Assembly: GCF_000314895.2 (NCBI RefSeq)
Contig: NZ_CM001773.1
Coordinates: forward strand, 122,441-186,440
Length of the DNA: 64,000 bases
Reading direction: 5' to 3'
Source of the DNA: Providencia sneebia DSM 19967
GTDB taxonomy: Bacteria > Pseudomonadota > Gammaproteobacteria > Enterobacterales > Enterobacteriaceae
How positions within the stretch are numbered: the first letter of the stretch is position 1; the number at the start of each line of letters is the position of its first letter. Both the position numbers and the translations under genes were made by a program. The notes beneath the pieces are model-generated. The model did not search any database and was not told the origin of the DNA. It saw nothing but the letters and a program-made list of their open reading frames with translations. Shown piece by piece: positions 20,489 through 28,261 of the stretch.

Positions 20489-21379
20489 ATGAGCCAGCAA
20501 AATACAATCAAGGGCGTTTTATGTGCCTTGGGCGCCTATTTGATTTGGGGTATCGCGCCTATTTATTTTAAAACCATCAAAGAGGTGCCAGCAGAAGAGA
20601 TCCTGACTCATCGTATTATTTGGTCATTTTTCTTTATGCTTATTCTATTAACGGTAACACGACACTGGAGCTATATGCGCCAAGTGTTAAAACAACCCAA
20701 AAAAATACTAATATTAGGTGTTACTGCAATTACCATCGCCTGTAACTGGTTAATTTATATTTGGGCCGTTAATAATGGATATATGCTACAAGCAAGTTTA
20801 GGTTATTTTATTAACCCGCTTGTTAACGTGCTATTTGGGATGCTATTTCTACAAGAGCGCTTTCGCCGTATGCAATGGGTTGCCGTTGCTCTCGCTTTAA
20901 CAGGTGTGCTCATTCAGCTTTGGCAATTTGGTTCAGTTCCAGTGATTGGATTAAGTTTAGCGGTAACTTTTGCAACTTACGGTCTATTACGTAAAAAACT
21001 GGGGGTTGATGCGCAAATTGGTATGACTTTCGAAACTATGTGGCTACTTCCTGTAGGGGCGATCTTCTTACTCTTTTTTGCAGATAGTCCGACAAGCAAT
21101 ATGGCGATGAATGATTGGCATTTGAATATCTTATTAATTCTTGCTGGTGTCATCACAACCATTCCATTATTACTTTTTACGGAAGCAGCGAATCATCTAC
21201 GTTTATCAACATTAGGCTTTTTCCAATATTTAGGGCCAACAATCATGTTCCTACTTGCTGTATTTGTTTATGGTGAACAAATAACAGCAGAGCTATTGGT
21301 AACCTTTGGATTTATTTGGGTTGCATTAATTTTATTTACGTTGGATGCTCTTTATACACAGCGTAGGCTAAGAAAATAA
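20489..21379 (+). CDS. rarD: EamA-family permease RarD
   Basis: Inner-membrane protein of the drug/metabolite transporter superfamily, ten predicted helices in two EamA repeats; the substrate is unknown, although E. coli rarD has been linked loosely to chloramphenicol sensitivity. The sequence GAYLIWGIAPIYFK begins helix 1 and the signature LGYFINPLVNVLFGMLFLQERF is intact. Length (296 aa) equals the E. coli protein, and pairing with yigI is conserved. A strong hairpin at 21411-21460 follows. Confidence 0.93.
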   Translation: MSQQNTIKGVLCALGAYLIWGIAPIYFKTIKEVPAEEILTHRIIWSFFFMLILLTVTRHWSYMRQVLKQPKKILILGVTAITIACNWLIYIWAVNNGYMLQASLGYFINPLVNVLFGMLFLQERFRRMQWVAVALALTGVLIQLWQFGSVPVIGLSLAVTFATYGLLRKKLGVDAQIGMTFETMWLLPVGAIFLLFFADSPTSNMAMNDWHLNILLILAGVITTIPLLLFTEAANHLRLSTLGFFQYLGPTIMFLLAVFVYGEQITAELLVTFGFIWVALILFTLDALYTQRRLRK

Positions 21380-21410
21380 ATTTATTAACGCCATTTAGTC
21401 TATAATACAA

Positions 21411-21460
21411 AAACACTGATGCCTAATCGTCATAATGATGATTAGCTCAGTGTTTCATTT
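21411..21460 (+). terminator. Terminator after rarD
   Basis: The arms AACACTGA and TCAGTGTT, extended internally by CTAATC/GATTAG, form a long near-perfect stem followed by TCATTTT. It marks the end of backbone synteny before the accessory block. Confidence 0.7.
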
Positions 21461-21834
21461 TATGGAACTTTAAATATTAATTTATTTTAAGAATAGAATT
21501 CAATGAGTACTTCGTAAATTAAAAAGTCCAGCTTATAAATTAAATTTATTCTGGATAGTGCTATTATTAATAATCATTATTTTTATTAATTCATAAAACA
21601 AAAACCCGCATAAATACATATTTAATATATTAAAATCATAAAGTTAAGGGAAATTAAAACTAATTCCTCTGTTTCAAATGTCGACAATAACTTATCTTAT
21701 CTAAAATGCTATTTTTCTTTATTTATATTTAATAATAACCAATTGAAATTTAATACATATATTTTACAAATACATATTGTAATTAAATCGTAAAATACAA
21801 TAACAATATAAAATATATCGAATATAGAAATAAA
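21461..21834. other. Gene-free, extremely AT-rich stretch
   Basis: About 370 bases with no reading frame or RNA gene I can support. Composition is strikingly AT-rich, richer than flanking coding DNA, as often seen where acquired DNA joins the backbone and where H-NS binds. Confidence 0.5.
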
Positions 21835-22026
21835 TTATTGCGCAAACGAAACATCATCACTATATTGTACGCCCCTGTATTCACCCCAGCGGATGGTGAT
21901 GGTCCGATTCATCACTGACGTTTCATTAAAGTGCGCACGATGACATGTGATTTCATGTCCTGGTGCGAGGTTTTCTGAAATTGGATGCAAGGTTGTTTTA
22001 AAAATGAAATGTAAGACCGACTCCAA
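21835..22026 (-). pseudogene. Coding remnant of unknown origin
   Basis: A short minus-strand frame of about 60 codons reads like real protein (APGHEITCHRAHF, TITIRWGEYRGVQYSDDV) and is less AT-rich than its surroundings. It lacks a convincing start codon or ribosome site. Just upstream in another frame the sequence encodes LFGVGLTFHF followed by a stop, which resembles the last strand of an outer-membrane barrel. I interpret the stretch as debris of one or two decayed genes. The family is not recognised. Confidence 0.3.
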
Positions 22027-22088
22027 ATAATTTAAGTTGCTTTAAGCAGCCAAATAAATGATTTGGAACGTATCAAGATATGTAGGGC

Positions 22089-22104
22089 TATAACTTTAGT
22101 TATA
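22089..22104. promoter_or_regulatory. Palindrome upstream of the permease gene
   Basis: The 16-base TATAACTTTAGTTATA is a perfect 7-bp inverted repeat with a 2-base centre, about 80 bases before the permease start. Its size and place fit a repressor operator, but no regulator gene is adjacent. Confidence 0.3.
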
Positions 22105-22184
22105 AAACTGCATTTTAGGTTCGCTCCGCCTGTGTATTCAGAAAGAGTTGATGGTTGTTAAGGGCTTTTGGGAAGGGCTTAGAA

Positions 22185-23555
22185 ATGCAACAAAATACCG
22201 TTCAAATGAAACGTGTACTGACCACACCTGCCTTAGTCTTTTTCGGGTTGGCATACATGGTACCACTCGGAATTTTCACCACCTATGGTCAAGTGACCGT
22301 ATTAAGCGAAGGCCATTTGCCGCTCGCTTATCTGATTACATTGGCTGCTGTATTATTTACCGCCATGAGTTATTGCCGTATGACAAGTGCACTTCCGCTT
22401 GCAGGATCTGCCTATTCTTATGTGCAAAAAACTTTTGGGGGCACGCTTGGTTTCTTAGTCGGCTGGGCACAGCTACTGGATTACCTATTTCTACCTATTA
22501 TCAATTACATTGCTATTGGGATCTTCGTCCATGAAGCTTTCTCTCAAATCCCTGCATTAGCGGGTATTCCAATGTATGCGATTATTTGTACAACTATTGC
22601 GATTGTTAGCCTGATGAATGTTCTGGGAATTAAATTAGTTTCCTCAATGAACATGCTAATTATTGCGATGCAAATTGTGTTTATCGCCGTATTTTTATAC
22701 CTCAGCTTCGCGACACAATTTGTTTTTGATGTGGAAGCACTGTTAAAGCCAATTACATTAGCATCTGACCAAGTTCCCGGATTATTTGCTGGGGCTGCTG
22801 TGCTATGTTTAGCTTTCTTGGGCTTTGATGCAATTTCAACAATGGCAGAAGAGACTAAAGATGCTCGTCGAGCATTACCAAAAGCTATCATTTATACCGT
22901 ATTTATTGCGGGTACGCTTTTTGTCATTATCTCTTACACTGCACATATTGTTTACCCTATGTGGCACGACTTTATCCCTAACACGGATACCGCTAGCTTG
23001 GCAGTAATGAAAAAAGTTGGTGGCTCAATGATGGCATCAAGCTTTATTACAGCCTATGTCATTGGTGTATTTGCTTCTGCAATGACATCTCAAGCCAGTA
23101 TTGTACGAATTTTCTATGCAATGGGCCGTGATGGCGTGTTACCTCGCTCAATCTTTGCCCATTTACATCCACGATTGAACACACCAGTCTATTCAATCTT
23201 ATTTGTTGCTATCGCTTCACTTTTGTCCTTAGTTTTATCATTAAGTATGGTTGCATCAATGATAAGTTTCGGGGCATTAATTGCTTTCACTTTCGTGAAT
23301 TTATCCGTTATTAAGCATTTTTATATTGATAACAAAGAAGCCACTAGCAAGAAAAAATTAATCACTTGCCTGATTATGCCATCAATTGGTGTCATACTGA
23401 CGCTATGGCTTTGGACAAGTTTAGATAAAGAAGCTTTCACTGTTGGCTTATGCTGGCTAGCGGCGGGTGCACTCTATCTCACATTATTGACCCAAGGTTT
23501 TAAACGTCGTCCACCTGCGATTTCAGACGATGAAACCAATATGATCATTAACTAA
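22185..23555 (+). CDS. APC-superfamily permease, PuuP/PlaP-like
   Basis: Twelve-helix inner-membrane transporter of the amino acid-polyamine-organocation superfamily. Several stretches parallel the E. coli putrescine importers: LPLAGSAYSYVQKTFGG, VGWAQLLDYLFLPIINY, FLGFDAISTMAEET and RIFYAMGRDGVLP. The substrate cannot be fixed; an amine or amino acid is likely. The ATG at 22185, eight bases after GGAAGG, gives 456 aa; a TTG 30 bases upstream is possible. It is followed 17 bases later by a YtcJ-like amidohydrolase, so the pair probably imports and hydrolyses one compound. The pair is not part of the E. coli backbone here. Confidence 0.85.
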   Translation: MQQNTVQMKRVLTTPALVFFGLAYMVPLGIFTTYGQVTVLSEGHLPLAYLITLAAVLFTAMSYCRMTSALPLAGSAYSYVQKTFGGTLGFLVGWAQLLDYLFLPIINYIAIGIFVHEAFSQIPALAGIPMYAIICTTIAIVSLMNVLGIKLVSSMNMLIIAMQIVFIAVFLYLSFATQFVFDVEALLKPITLASDQVPGLFAGAAVLCLAFLGFDAISTMAEETKDARRALPKAIIYTVFIAGTLFVIISYTAHIVYPMWHDFIPNTDTASLAVMKKVGGSMMASSFITAYVIGVFASAMTSQASIVRIFYAMGRDGVLPRSIFAHLHPRLNTPVYSILFVAIASLLSLVLSLSMVASMISFGALIAFTFVNLSVIKHFYIDNKEATSKKKLITCLIMPSIGVILTLWLWTSLDKEAFTVGLCWLAAGALYLTLLTQGFKRRPPAISDDETNMIIN

Positions 23556-23572
23556 AAATAGATTAATTAGAA

Positions 23573-25291
23573 ATGAATAATAAAGTTGCTGATGTCATTT
23601 ATTTCAATGGCTATATCTACACCGCTGATGAACACAATAGCGTTGTCGATGCTATTGCAGTACAAGATGGCTATATTATTGCCAGTGGTACTTCTGATGA
23701 ATTACACCAATATGTTGGGCCAGAAACTGAAAGTATCGATTTAGAAGGTAGAATGATGATGCCGGGCATCATTGATGGCCATATGCATCCATTTTGGGGT
23801 GGCATTCAACTATTTGGTTGTCATCTCAACTATGAATCATTAACGATTGAGCAAATTCTTCAACGCGTCCAAGATCATTTAGATAAAGACCCACGCACCG
23901 GAGAAAATGATTGGCTTAAAGTAACAGCTTGGTTGCGTCAAGGCATGTTGCCAGCTGGTGTGGATATGTATCGCGAAGATATGGATAAATTGAAGACCAA
24001 TCGCCCTGTGGTTCTGTTTTCAAATGATTGCCATACTTTGTTAGCCAATAGCCGCGCATTAGAACTTTTTGGCATCACCAAAGAAACGCCTGAGCCACCT
24101 GATGGTAAAATTGGCAAACATGCTAATGGCGAATTAAATGGGATCTTAGAAGATGCGCCCGCAATGCGTGCAGCGGATAGCATTCCATCAATTCGTGATG
24201 AGCAAGCCATTGAAGTTGCTGAACTCGTTCAAAAAGTCTTGAACCAGCAAGGTGTGACAACGGTGATGGATGCCCGTGTTTCGGAGCAACAATTAACTGC
24301 GTTTGCTGATTTACAAAAACGTGGTGATTTGACTATTCGCTTCCAAGCAGCGCGTGAAATCACACCGGATGAAACACCCAATGTGGCTGCTGTTGCTGCT
24401 GCTGTTGATAAAGCGGTTGCCTTTGCAAAAAACTGGCACCAAGCAGATTGGACGCCAGCACCTGGCATTGGTTTACATACTATCAAAATGTTTGTTGATG
24501 GTGTGATGCAATATCCAACAATGACGGCTTCACTTTTGCAACCATATCGAATCAATCAAGGTACAGATAATGCACCAAATTGGGTAGAGACTGATAATTA
24601 CGGCGATCTCTACTTTACCGCTGAAATCCTTGATGAGCTGATGGAAAAAATTGCAGCAGCAGGTTATGACCCGCATTTGCATACCGTTGGTGAAGGCGCT
24701 GTTTCGATTGTGCTAGATGCTATTGAAAAAATGCGTGTAACACACCCAGAAAAAGATATTCGCCCGGGGCTTGCGCATAATGAATTGGTACACCCAAAAG
24801 ATTATGAGCGATTTGCTCGATTAAAAACAATCGCTTGTTTATCTTTCCAATGGGCTGCACCAACACCAGAACTTGCTGACTTTGAAAAAAATATGTTAGG
24901 CGAGGAGCGTTTTGCTAACTTAGAACCTATTGCTAAATTTATTGATGCTGGTGCTGTCGTTGCCTTTGGTAGTGACTGGCCAATTGATGATTTTGACGAA
25001 TGGTATGACTTAAAAGTTGCAGCAACGCGCCGTGGCCGTAATATCAACGGGAAATTAGCACCTCGTTTAGATAATGACCGCGATCTAACGGTAACGGAAG
25101 TTCTTCGTTCAGCAACGATTGATTCCGCATTTGCTCAACACCGTGAAGAGGTTATTGGCTCACTCGAAGTAGGTAAATTTGCTGACATGATTGTGCTTGA
25201 TCGCAATGTGTTTGAGATCCCTGCTGATGACATTGAGAATGTGAAAGTGCTGCGTACCATTATTGGCGGCAAAACAGTTCATATTGCTTAA
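23573..25291 (+). CDS. YtcJ-like metal-dependent amidohydrolase
   Basis: Amidohydrolase family 3 enzyme (TIM barrel with flanking beta sandwich), 572 aa. The N-terminal metal ligands are in IDGHMHPF, a DPHLHTVGEGA segment holds the mid-barrel histidine, and FGSDWPIDDFDEW carries the last Asp; these follow the YtcJ pattern. Characterised relatives hydrolyse N-substituted formamides and other amides, but most are unassigned. No signal peptide is visible, so it acts in the cytoplasm. It is probably co-transcribed with the upstream permease, and the transcript ends at the hairpin 25303-25335. Confidence 0.85.
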   Translation: MNNKVADVIYFNGYIYTADEHNSVVDAIAVQDGYIIASGTSDELHQYVGPETESIDLEGRMMMPGIIDGHMHPFWGGIQLFGCHLNYESLTIEQILQRVQDHLDKDPRTGENDWLKVTAWLRQGMLPAGVDMYREDMDKLKTNRPVVLFSNDCHTLLANSRALELFGITKETPEPPDGKIGKHANGELNGILEDAPAMRAADSIPSIRDEQAIEVAELVQKVLNQQGVTTVMDARVSEQQLTAFADLQKRGDLTIRFQAAREITPDETPNVAAVAAAVDKAVAFAKNWHQADWTPAPGIGLHTIKMFVDGVMQYPTMTASLLQPYRINQGTDNAPNWVETDNYGDLYFTAEILDELMEKIAAAGYDPHLHTVGEGAVSIVLDAIEKMRVTHPEKDIRPGLAHNELVHPKDYERFARLKTIACLSFQWAAPTPELADFEKNMLGEERFANLEPIAKFIDAGAVVAFGSDWPIDDFDEWYDLKVAATRRGRNINGKLAPRLDNDRDLTVTEVLRSATIDSAFAQHREEVIGSLEVGKFADMIVLDRNVFEIPADDIENVKVLRTIIGGKTVHIA

Positions 25292-25302
25292 ACCTATCTC
25301 TA

Positions 25303-25335
25303 TTCGAGCCATAGCCCATTGTGTTATGGCTCGAA
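25303..25335 (+). terminator. Hairpin after the amidohydrolase gene
   Basis: TTCGAGCCATA and TATGGCTCGAA form a perfect 11-bp stem with an 11-nt loop, 11 bases beyond the stop codon. There is no strong T-tract, but it separates this pair from the rtcB2 promoter. Confidence 0.55.
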
Positions 25336-25375
25336 ATATCAATTCGCTGCATTAAATCCCATTTAAATAAATAGC

Positions 25376-25404
25376 TTGCAATGGTTAGGTTGCCCCGCTA
25401 TCAT
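25376..25404 (+). promoter_or_regulatory. Promoter of the rtcB2-prfH operon
   Basis: TTGCAA and TATCAT are separated by 17 bases, giving a predicted start near 25411 and about 150 bases of leader before rtcB2. No sigma-54 -24/-12 element is visible, unlike the RtcR-controlled E. coli rtcBA operon. Confidence 0.55.
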
Positions 25405-25448
25405 TTGCACGTTTTTTATTCCACTCAAATCCAGCAAGGAGGTACATC

Positions 25449-25493
25449 ATGACAATAACTAATCAAACTCTTTGCGGGCGCACTCAGAAATAG
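25449..25493 (+). CDS. Putative 14-residue leader peptide of rtcB2-prfH
   Basis: An ATG five bases after AAGGAGGT (25436-25443), a full complement of the 16S rRNA 3' tail, opens a 14-codon frame, MTITNQTLCGRTQK, ending in TAG. This is the strongest Shine-Dalgarno sequence in the locus, whereas rtcB2 itself has almost none. The end of the frame lies inside a predicted stem (25474-25521). The arrangement suggests a regulatory leader whose translation controls folding of the mRNA ahead of rtcB2. The peptide has no known homologue to me, and chance is not excluded. Confidence 0.45.
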   Translation: MTITNQTLCGRTQK

Positions 25494-25521
25494 TCTAGCT
25501 ATCTCTCCAATTTCAGCCCGC
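25474..25521 (+). promoter_or_regulatory. Predicted leader hairpin before rtcB2
   Basis: GCGGGC (25474-25479) pairs with GCCCGC (25516-25521), and inside it GAAAT (25487-25491) pairs with ATTTC (25510-25514). The 5' arm lies within the leader frame, so a translating or stalled ribosome would block the stem. A T-rich stretch at 25531-25538 follows at a distance. A two-codon frame ATG AGT TAA at 25547-25555 lies just before the rtcB2 start. Confidence 0.35.
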
Positions 25522-25561
25522 TAAATCACCTTATTTTTCCATTAAAATGAGTTAATGACTT

Positions 25562-26698
25562 ATGGGCAATTCTATTCGTCCTGTCAGCGAAAACGTCAGT
25601 TATATCGCGACAGACAACACATGGATTGAAAGTAAAGCAATCCAACAATTACAAACAACTGCAAACTTACCGAATATGGTGTCTGTTGTGGGCATGCCAG
25701 ATTTACATCCTGGTAGAGGGTATCCAATTGGTGCTGCCTTTTTCTCTACACAACATTTTTACCCCGCACTTGTGGGTAATGATATTGGCTGTGGTATGAG
25801 CTTATTTCAAACAGATATTAATGTAAGAAAGTTAAGCTTAGATAAATTTGAAAAACAGCTCCTAACGTTATCAGATATAGCATCCTATGAATGGCTTAAT
25901 GAATATGTTCCTGAAAATATGCAGGAGCATGAATTTGTCACTTCATTAAGTTCTATCGGCGGTGGCAATCACTTTGCTGAATTTCAATCCATTGATAAAA
26001 TTATTGATAATGAGCTTTTCAGCAAAAGTGGTTTAGATAAAAAAAATGCACTTTTGCTCGTTCATAGTGGTTCCCGTGGGTTAGGACAATCCATATTACA
26101 ACGACATATTGAACAACATGGTCATAATGGCCTTGATTCAAATTCACTAGATGCGATGTCTTATCTAAATGCTCATCAAGACGCCTTGCACTTTGCAGAG
26201 CTAAATCGTCAACTGATTAGCCTGCGGATGTTGCAACATGTTCATGCACTAGGTGAAATGAAACTTGATATTAACCATAACCTTGTCGAAGCTTATACTT
26301 TCAAAGGTATTGATGGTTGGTTACATCGCAAAGGTGCAACACCTGCTGATAGAGGAATGGTTATTATTCCAGGGTCGCGTGGTGACTACAGCTATTTAGT
26401 TGCCCCACAAGCAAGCGATAAAAGTTTACATTCACTTGCTCATGGTGCCGGAAGGAAATGGATGAGAACAGAATGTAAAGGACGGCTTTCTCATCGATAC
26501 ACACCATTACAGCTAGCGCGTACCAACTTGGGAAGTCGGGTCATTTGTGCAAACAAACAATTAATTTATGAAGAAGCGCCTCAATCTTATAAATCAATTG
26601 AAACCGTTATCGAAAGTATGAAGAATGCCGAACTTATCAACGTTATTGCGCGTTTGAAGCCAATTCTAACCTATAAAACAAGTGGGGAATTTGCTTAA
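25562..26698 (+). CDS. rtcB2: RtcB-family RNA ligase (RtcB2 type)
   Basis: GTP- and Mn-dependent ligase joining a 2',3'-cyclic phosphate or 3'-phosphate to a 5'-OH. Metal and nucleotide sites are clear: VGNDIGCGM with Asp74 and Cys77, GGGNHFAEF, HSGSRGLGQ, INHNLVEAY, and HGAGRKW where His294 is the expected guanylylated residue. At 378 aa it is shorter than housekeeping RtcB (about 408) and overlaps prfH by one base. This pairing defines the RtcB2 subtype, which has been linked to resealing 16S rRNA cut in the decoding centre, as by colicin E3. The start has no evident ribosome site; regulation through the upstream leader is inferred. Confidence 0.9.
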   Translation: MGNSIRPVSENVSYIATDNTWIESKAIQQLQTTANLPNMVSVVGMPDLHPGRGYPIGAAFFSTQHFYPALVGNDIGCGMSLFQTDINVRKLSLDKFEKQLLTLSDIASYEWLNEYVPENMQEHEFVTSLSSIGGGNHFAEFQSIDKIIDNELFSKSGLDKKNALLLVHSGSRGLGQSILQRHIEQHGHNGLDSNSLDAMSYLNAHQDALHFAELNRQLISLRMLQHVHALGEMKLDINHNLVEAYTFKGIDGWLHRKGATPADRGMVIIPGSRGDYSYLVAPQASDKSLHSLAHGAGRKWMRTECKGRLSHRYTPLQLARTNLGSRVICANKQLIYEEAPQSYKSIETVIESMKNAELINVIARLKPILTYKTSGEFA

Positions 26699-27306
26699 TG
26701 TTATTACAATTTTCTTCTGCGCAAGGCCCTGAAGAGTGCTGTATTGCTGTCAAAAAAGCACTTGCTCACTTTCTTGATGAGGCTAAGAAACATGATGTCA
26801 CTATTGATTTACTTGAATCAGTTCCTTCGACACATGGTTTAAAATCAGCGTTAATTTCGCTTGAAGGTGCACAAGCTGATATTCTCGCTCGAGCTTGGTC
26901 AGGCACTTTACAGTGGCAGTCTCAAAGCCCAATTAGACCTCAACATAAACGCAAAAATTGGTTTTTAAGTGTTACACATTTTACTCCTAACGAGACACCA
27001 GAAGACAATGAGATTAAGTTTGAATTTATAAAATCTCAAGGACCTGGTGGACAACATGTAAACAAAACATGTTCAGCAGTTAGAGCAACACATGTTGCGA
27101 CGGGTATTAGTGTCAAAGTACAGTCAGAGCGAAGTCAGCATGCGAATAAAAAACTCGCTAAACAGCTTATTTTTTGGCATTTAAATGAATATCAAATGCA
27201 GCAAGCTCATGCTTTAGATAAACAACTGCACAATGCCCACAATCAAATTGAGCGTGGTAACGCAATAAAAATTTTCTCAGGAAAGGAATTTAAACGGATA
27301 GTTTGA
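26698..27306 (+). CDS. prfH: Release-factor homologue PrfH
   Basis: Class I release-factor-like protein carrying the peptidyl-hydrolysis motif GGQ at residues 117-119 within SQGPGGQHVNKTCSAVRA. It has 202 aa and a short N-terminal domain in place of the stop-codon recognition domain of RF1/RF2. The family is thought to release nascent peptides from ribosomes damaged in the decoding centre so that RtcB2 can repair the 16S rRNA. The start codon overlaps the rtcB2 stop (TAATG), showing tight translational coupling. The operon ends at the hairpin 27318-27337. Confidence 0.92.
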   Translation: MLLQFSSAQGPEECCIAVKKALAHFLDEAKKHDVTIDLLESVPSTHGLKSALISLEGAQADILARAWSGTLQWQSQSPIRPQHKRKNWFLSVTHFTPNETPEDNEIKFEFIKSQGPGGQHVNKTCSAVRATHVATGISVKVQSERSQHANKKLAKQLIFWHLNEYQMQQAHALDKQLHNAHNQIERGNAIKIFSGKEFKRIV

Positions 27307-27317
27307 TATGAAACAGC

Positions 27318-27337
27318 CCACCTCCGTGAGGAGGTGG
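27318..27337. terminator. Hairpin between convergent prfH and oxygenase genes
   Basis: CCACCTCC-GTGA-GGAGGTGG is a perfect 8-bp GC-rich stem with a GNRA-type tetraloop, 11 bases past prfH. It lacks an adjacent T-tract on either strand. One arm reads CACCTCC, the same seven bases as in the 16S rRNA tail, which is probably coincidental. Confidence 0.5.
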
Positions 27338-27352
27338 CATACGGAAAAAACG

Positions 27353-27937
27353 TTAAAGGATTTTTTCAGTTAAAAACCAACCAGCAAGGCTTTCACGTTT
27401 TTGTTGGGTAGGTAATACCTCATGAGGAAACTCTTCGGACATAAAAACAATCATTCGCCCTGCTACTGGCTCTAGCTGAAATAATTGATTGTCCTGTTGG
27501 TCATAGACAACTAATTCACCACCATCCCCCGCTTTCCAATCCTCATTCATATAAACGACCGTGGTCACTTTACGTTTCCCCAAGCCTTGAAAATTATCAA
27601 TATGCTTTTTATAAAATGCACCATTGGGATAACGGCAAAAATGCGTCTCAAAATCGCGCAACCCCATATAACATTGGCAATTTAATTCTTGGCGAATCGA
27701 CTCCATTTTTTCTAGATAATCCACAATAGGTTTCCCCATTTCAGACTCTAACCAAATAGTTTGATCGCCACGAATTGCCTTATTACCTTGCAGTGTATCC
27801 TGATGACCAATTCGTGCATCTTGCAATGTATCAGGGATACAATTTTTAATTGCCTGCATTTCTGACGAGGTCAGAAAATCGTCCCACACATACCAACCTT
27901 GTGTGGAAAGTGAATCAATAAATTTATTTAATGACAT
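27353..27937 (-). CDS. 2OG-Fe(II) oxygenase, prolyl-hydroxylase type
   Basis: A 194-aa non-haem iron dioxygenase. The iron ligands are readable as His112 and Asp114 (KKHIDNFQG) and His172 (FPHEVLP), and Arg181 is placed to bind 2-oxoglutarate. The segments RDFETHFCRYPNGAFYKKH and GDGGELVVYD are typical of the P4Hc/PKHD class; Pseudomonas relatives hydroxylate a proline of EF-Tu, so a translation factor is a reasonable but unproven substrate. It is convergent with prfH. A palindromic AT-rich GTATAATTTTATAC at 27962-27975 sits just upstream and probably includes its -10. Confidence 0.85.
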   Translation of the reverse strand: MSLNKFIDSLSTQGWYVWDDFLTSSEMQAIKNCIPDTLQDARIGHQDTLQGNKAIRGDQTIWLESEMGKPIVDYLEKMESIRQELNCQCYMGLRDFETHFCRYPNGAFYKKHIDNFQGLGKRKVTTVVYMNEDWKAGDGGELVVYDQQDNQLFQLEPVAGRMIVFMSEEFPHEVLPTQQKRESLAGWFLTEKIL

Positions 27938-28173
27938 GATTAATACTAGAAAGGTGACTCGGTATAATTTTATACGATGAAATGTAGAAAAGTGAAAATT
28001 AAAAACTTAAATCTTGAGGATTAAACTATCATATCAAAAGATATTCTTGTCGAGAGATAAACAAAAAATCAAATAATTACATTTAGAATAATATTAATTT
28101 TATTATTTATGTCAGATATTATCATTTAAGGGCTATTTCCTTGCCTTTAAATCAAATTAAGATGCATTCAAAA

Positions 28174-28213
28174 TAAAAAAACTCCAGTAATTAATTGATT
28201 TAATTACCAGAGT
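28174..28213 (-). terminator. Terminator of uvrD
   Basis: On the minus strand ACTCTGGTAATTAA pairs with TTAATTACTGGAGT around a short loop and is followed by a run of T residues. The remaining bases between 27938 and 28173 hold nothing I can name besides the oxygenase promoter region. Confidence 0.75.
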
Positions 28214-28261
28214 CTAATTCGTATATTGGCAGACTTACTTAAAAATCGTTAACAATAAAAT

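Noticed and set aside
22148..22534. 128-codon frame overlapping the permease start
   Set aside because: It is the alternate frame of the permease gene; the frame at 22185 has the family sequence and the ribosome site.
25376..25561. Sigma-54/RtcR control of rtcB2, as for E. coli rtcBA
   Set aside because: No GG-N10-GC element or rtcR gene was found; a sigma-70-like promoter with 17-base spacing is present instead.
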